Of a stretch of 64,000 nt of DNA, positions 60,301-64,000 are shown in pieces. The position numbers and the translations under genes were made by a program. The stretch is from Macrolepiota albuminosa (lineage: Eukaryota > Basidiomycota > Agaricomycetes > Agaricales > Agaricaceae): NCBI GenBank assembly GCA_027475525.1, contig JAMWFC010000051.1:2431205-2495204 (forward strand), written 5' to 3'. Within the stretch, counting starts at the first letter, position 1. Every line of letters starts with the position of its first letter. The notes beneath the pieces were generated by a model. That model had not been told where the DNA came from and searched no databases. It saw only the letters and a program-made list of their open reading frames with translations.

Positions 60301-60987
60301 GCCGGGTTACATTCAGAGATCGCAAAGGTCTGGAAGGACCTGCGGAGTCGAGGGTTCTCTTTCGATTCGCACAACTGGAACCACTTGTCTGTAGCTATGG
60401 TGCGAGCTGGCGAGATTGATCGCGCGTTTGAGGTCGTCGAACGCGTCATCATACCATACCAGGAGCTAAGCATCAACTTTGAACAAACACGAGAATCTAA
60501 CCCGAGCTCACCGCTGCTTTCTGACGCCATCGCAGAGAGCCAAGAGGAGGACCAGGAGGAGGAGGAGGTGCCTAGTATTCCTACTTTGCGCGGATTTAAA
60601 CGGCAAGCAGCGGCCAAGATGGCTGTCGCACAGACTGAGCGCATGCCGGATTTCCAAGTAGATGGTGGCCGTAGTCATGATCTTGCGTACCACTTGCATA
60701 TCCTCCATCAGATTTCACCGTCATGGGCCACTTGGAAGGCTCACAAAGCCACGCTCTCGATGTTGCTCATGGTGTTCAATAATCTTCAAGAAGGGAGGCT
60801 TGTTCACCCTGTTGGTGAGATTGTAGAATATCCCGATGTTGACTACGAAGCACACAAATCGCGGGAGTTGCTCCGGATGATCTCTGAAAAGTATCCAAAG
60901 ACGCTTCAACTCGTTCTCGAGCACGACGAGAATGAACGGCAAAGGCTGACAACCGAGGAATACAACGAATTTTACAATTTGAGGTAA
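57349..60987 (+). CDS. Pentatricopeptide repeat (PPR) protein, probably mitochondrial
   Basis: The long exon from 57819 (MYNNNQRRHVSFATETAPRP) to the stop at 60987 is nearly 1000 codons without introns. PPR motifs are clear: VFTIILNAFAAAGDVDSTMS, NVVTYTIVITLLAHRKDPLG, VYNTLMKAYVLIGAPFNVVY, AYTYALLVQSACDAGFMSIA, SLGNLTSLLDVYRRTFNVDA. Such proteins bind organellar RNA. An upstream exon with a likely import leader (MVEPFASVVYNTLLSG at 57349) and donor near 57573 can be joined, but the phase does not fit as given, so the N-terminus is unsure; the minimal gene starts at 57819. Duplications lie upstream (57626-57779) and inside (58920-59073, removal gives NSPGIVHYAAVINAHAR). One G seems missing at 59106-59111, before EEISFWLTDLAKADKVPNEY. 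Confidence 0.85.
57626..57779. repeat. 77-bp exact tandem duplication 32
   Basis: Period 77, match exactly 77 bp, near the 5' end of the PPR gene. Confidence 0.97.
58920..59073. repeat. 77-bp exact tandem duplication 33
   Basis: Period 77, match exactly 77 bp, inside the PPR coding exon (RAEETFEEFFPFDENGKR doubled out of frame). Confidence 0.97.
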
Positions 60988-61052
60988 TAACAAGATGGGA
61001 GACAAGGTAACCATGCAGATCAAATGCGAGCAATGTGAATCCTTTCTCCCCC

Positions 61053-63024
61053 TCATGTTCCGTCGGAATCATCATCTGAGGAGCCATCTCGCCGACGACG
61101 CTTGCTCGACCCGTGCCGATTCCGCTACGTGGATGAATCAGTAGGGGACAGGCGGAAACGAGCTGCACAGCACCCTACCAGCGGAAGCTTCTGTCCTTGG
61201 CTGCCAAACGCAATCGATAGCGCAGTAGTATCTAATATTTCACATAGGAATTAAAACAAAAGTTGTAGTAATTAATATTAATCTTCATACCTGGAACACC
61301 TGGGAATCGCTTTGCTGAAAAAACTAAAAAAGGGTCCGTGAAAGTTTGAGCGAGCACCGGGGAAACATCATTGTGAATGCATGTGGCTCCGGCTTCCGGA
61401 GCGGGTGGCCTATGGAAAAGCTTGTATCACAGCTTATGAAGGGTGGAAAGTTCCACTCACGCTCCGATATTCATCAGCCGCAGTCTAAGACGAAAGCGAC
61501 CTGAAGAACTAAGTTCAGAGTTTATCACATAAAAGTATAAGTCACCTTCGGTTCGAACTGATAGATCCTGGAACAGAAAGAAGATCCCAGGCTTCCGATG
61601 TTCATCGAGAAGACGACAAGCATTGGCCGATAATGGACCAATCAACGTGCGTGTATAGGTATGGCGTGGTAAAGTTGGGACAGACGCAGATGACTGAATC
61701 GGAGTTGCGGTGGTCTGGATCAAAGGAGTTAAATTAGACGAATAGTATGGAGGTGGTGGCGGCGCTTGAGGTTGAGCATATCCCGTGGAAGAATAAGGAC
61801 CGTCAACTTGGGTATGGTTAACATCATGCCCGTACCGTTCCTGTTCTTGTGCCCAACTCTCGTCTCGCCCGTCGGAGTTAGAGGCTCGGATGGTCGGGTC
61901 AACTTGCGGGTGATAGGTCCCCATTGATTGGTAGGCTGTATCCGTTCCCCACGCACGACAAGGGACAACTTCGGACTCCTGCTCGGGTGATAGGTCCCCA
62001 TTGATTGGTAGGCTGTATCCGTTCCCCACGCACGACAAGGGACAACTTCGGACTCCTGCTCTGCCTGCCACGAATCCTGAAGAGTATTGCTGGCAGTGCG
62101 CGAAAAGGAGGTAACTGATGGCAGAACGGGGGTGGAAAAGACGCATTCCGATCAACTGGTGGGCTCTGTGCTGAATAGCCCCATGTTGGGGTTTCAGCTG
62201 CCGTAGTGTATGATGCAGAATCAGAGAAATTCATGTTATCGGCCATAGGAGGGTAGTAGGCTTGTCCGTTGAAGCCGGTAGCCTGAGGTGGCATAGACGG
62301 GGTAGTGATCGCACCGGCCTGTTACGAGTAAAGTCAAAACTGTAAGGATAAGTTCCATGGCAAAGAGTGCACAAACCTGGTCTCCTGACCTAAATTGCAC
62401 CGAGGGTGTAGACTGTGATATTGGGGTCTGATTGCCTGAAGATCGAGGGTGAGGGGTCGACGAGCTTGTTCCTCTTCGCCTTGTTTTAGTTGTATGAACC
62501 GGCACAAAACGATCACCTGAGGACGGGTGCAAGACAAGATTCATCTCCTGCTTCCCATCTTCAGACCACAGATCAACGGTGACCAAGAAAAAGGAACAAT
62601 CCACGTCGCTGTACATGTCAGACAAGGTGAAAACAAAAGAAGAAAGCATAACTTAGATACATACTCAACGTCAACGATGGAATCGTCTTCTCTTTTGACT
62701 ACCATTTTTGCTACGGCAGCTGGAGCTAATGGTCTTCGATCCTAAAAGACCGTTTGTCTACATCAAGTCAAGTATATACCAATCGAGATACTTGACTCAC
62801 TTTATCGCCGAATCCGCACATACGAGCACGCAGGGGATGCTGAACAACATCAAGTGAATAATGTCTAGGCAATAGCGTGTAGATAGACCAGTGGTCACCC
62901 GGATAAAACTGGTAACCTACCTTTGACCCTGCCATAAACCCCACTCTTCTGGGCCATCTTGGGCAGCCTGACGGAAGGACGTTACACTCGTGTCAAGTTG
63001 TCGAGGGTTGGTCTGTTGAATCAT
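61053..63024 (-). CDS. velB: Velvet-domain regulator, VelB-like
   Basis: Velvet factors are fungal DNA-binding regulators of development, sporulation and secondary metabolism. Start at 63024 (MIQQTNPRQLDTSVTSFRQA). First velvet half: YSLDVVQHPLRARMCGFGDK, DRRPLAPAAVAKMVVKREDD and CSFFLVTVDLWSEDGKQEMN. A long Pro/Ser/Tyr-rich insert follows (MPPQATGFNGQAYYPPMADN, STGYAQPQAPPPPPYYSSNL). The second half is YTRTLIGPLSANACRLLDEH, GIFFLFQDLSVRTEG, TFRLRLRLMN, SPVLAQTFTDPFLVFSAKRF and DTTALSIAFGSQGQKLPLRN, with a basic/acidic tail. An insert between the two halves is typical of VelB. A duplication (61907-62061) lies in the insert. The A run at 62136-62139 seems one base short (SFSTPVLPSVTSFSRTA). 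Confidence 0.9.
61907..62061. repeat. 77-bp exact tandem duplication 34
   Basis: Period 77, match 78 bp, in the insert of the velvet gene; removal gives SMGTYHPQVDPTIRASNSDG in frame. Confidence 0.97.
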
Positions 63025-63877
63025 TATCGAGCAACGGGAAGCTTGGTGCCGATAAGCAATATCGTAGCCAAGCGAAATAGCCTTAAGATGGATGATTGAT
63101 AGTGGGGGCGAAGACTGGGATGATTTCGAGCACCGGTTACTACACGTAGCTCTGAGAAATGAGTTCTCACGAGCAAGTCAGGGATTATGAGATAGAATAC
63201 GAAAATCTGAATGTCTGAACGGTGGGATGCGTTGTCCAGTAAGAGGAGACCCGAGAGAGTGGAACACCCACACACCACAAGATGTCACCTCGAGTTCGCA
63301 ACAAATCTCTATTTACTCGTCTATTTTGGCCCGTTGATTACACCGAGCTCCTGACAGGGGGGTCCTGTTGTCTAAAAGCCTGCCAGAATATTCCCCGCGC
63401 TGGTATATATGTGGAGAGTGAGAGGGATAAACACGCTTAATTGCCAAGCTTTATTAATTAACACAGCCACAGATCTGCGTTTATTTTTCCTCTTCGACCA
63501 CCGCGAAAGGCTATGTGGACATACAAAAAACCAGATTGATTCATCTTCGATTATGCCCGGAATAATCAGCACCTTATGCAATTCGAACGACGAGTCCGTC
63601 AGTCATTGCTTCCTTACTATATCATCTGTGTAAATGATAATGGTGATACAGTTTTGTAGATAAATTCCGAGTTTTACAAAGTTGTCCTTCATCTCCTGAA
63701 GATCTTAAGTATGGTTTTCCAGTACATACTTTCACCGGGTCGCGAGGAAAGTGATCTTTCAGTTGTAGTAGTAGTATCTGATAAGATAAACATACCATTG
63801 ATGACATTTGCACGTGGAGAATTATCCGATCATGATAATACCCTGACCGAATTGAACAAGACTCCCTGGTGGACATA
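63025..63877. promoter_or_regulatory. Divergent intergenic region velvet / ArfGAP
   Basis: 850 bp between two start codons. CACGTG at 63811-63816, 62 bp before the ArfGAP ATG. No gene supported. Confidence 0.4.
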
Positions 63878-64000
63878 ATGTCAGACCAAGTAGCGGCCAA
63901 AAAGATCCTTAGCGAACTTTCCAAGCGCGAAGACCTCAAAAACAAAGTCTGCTGTGACTGCTCCAACCTGAATCCTCAATGGGCTTCTGTCAGGTAAGTT
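63878..64000 (+). CDS. ArfGAP-domain protein, N-terminal fragment (cut by window end)
   Basis: Only the first exon is visible: ATG at 63878, MSDQVAAKKILSELSKREDL then NKVCCDCSNLNPQWASV, and a donor GTAAGT at 63993. The C-x-x-C with N-P-x-W is the start of the ArfGAP zinc finger, which stimulates GTP hydrolysis by Arf GTPases in vesicle traffic. The rest lies outside the window, so ArfGAP1/Gcs1 and other subfamilies cannot be told apart. Confidence 0.85.

Overview
The window is nuclear DNA of a filamentous basidiomycete, most likely an Agaricomycete. Genes are short, tightly packed and cut by many introns of about 45-60 bp with GT...AG ends. Products include fungal or basidiomycete types: a KRE6-type GH16 protein, a VelB-type velvet factor, a YVC1-type vacuolar channel and an INO80F-domain protein. 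I see no prokaryotic operons, tRNA, rRNA or CRISPR array.

Layout, left to right: 2OG-Fe(II) dioxygenase (+); RCC1 (-) / glycogen branching enzyme (+); LEU2 (-) / NOB1 (+); ARPC3 (-) / YVC1-like channel (+); PSF2 (-) / haspin kinase (+); KRE6-like GH16 (-) / F-box protein (+); C2H2 zinc-finger protein (+); USP deubiquitinase (+); mitochondrial PP2C (-) / uncharacterised protein (+); CASTOR-like ACT protein (+); uncharacterised gene or genes (-); SDR (-) / 68-aa protein (+); uncharacterised gene (+); CAP-domain protein (-); prefoldin 2 (-) / NDUFS8 (+); a gene-poor 3 kb; INO80F protein (-) / NDUFA13 (+); HMG-box protein (+); GNAT (-) / PPR protein (+); velvet factor (-) / ArfGAP (+, cut by the window end). 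The genes do not form one pathway. Most are housekeeping genes arranged as divergent pairs that share short 5' regions, and several of these regions carry a CACGTG box.

The strongest signal in the window is not a gene. There are 34 exact head-to-tail duplications between 1607 and 62061, and every one has a period of exactly 77 bp. The unit sequences are unrelated, the matches are at least 77 bp long and never shorter, and they fall in exons, introns and intergenic DNA alike. They shift the frame of conserved, mostly essential genes, and removing one copy restores the gene (worked out to the base for LEU2 and PSF2, by reading for others). This is the expected mark of contigs that overlap by an assembler k-mer of 77 being joined without trimming. 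At seven duplications lying in conserved coding sequence one extra base also seems to be missing at the downstream edge, and further one-base losses sit mostly in short homopolymers. Broken genes here should therefore be read as assembly damage, not as pseudogenes. Gene spans below are in window coordinates; where a duplication lies inside a gene this is stated.
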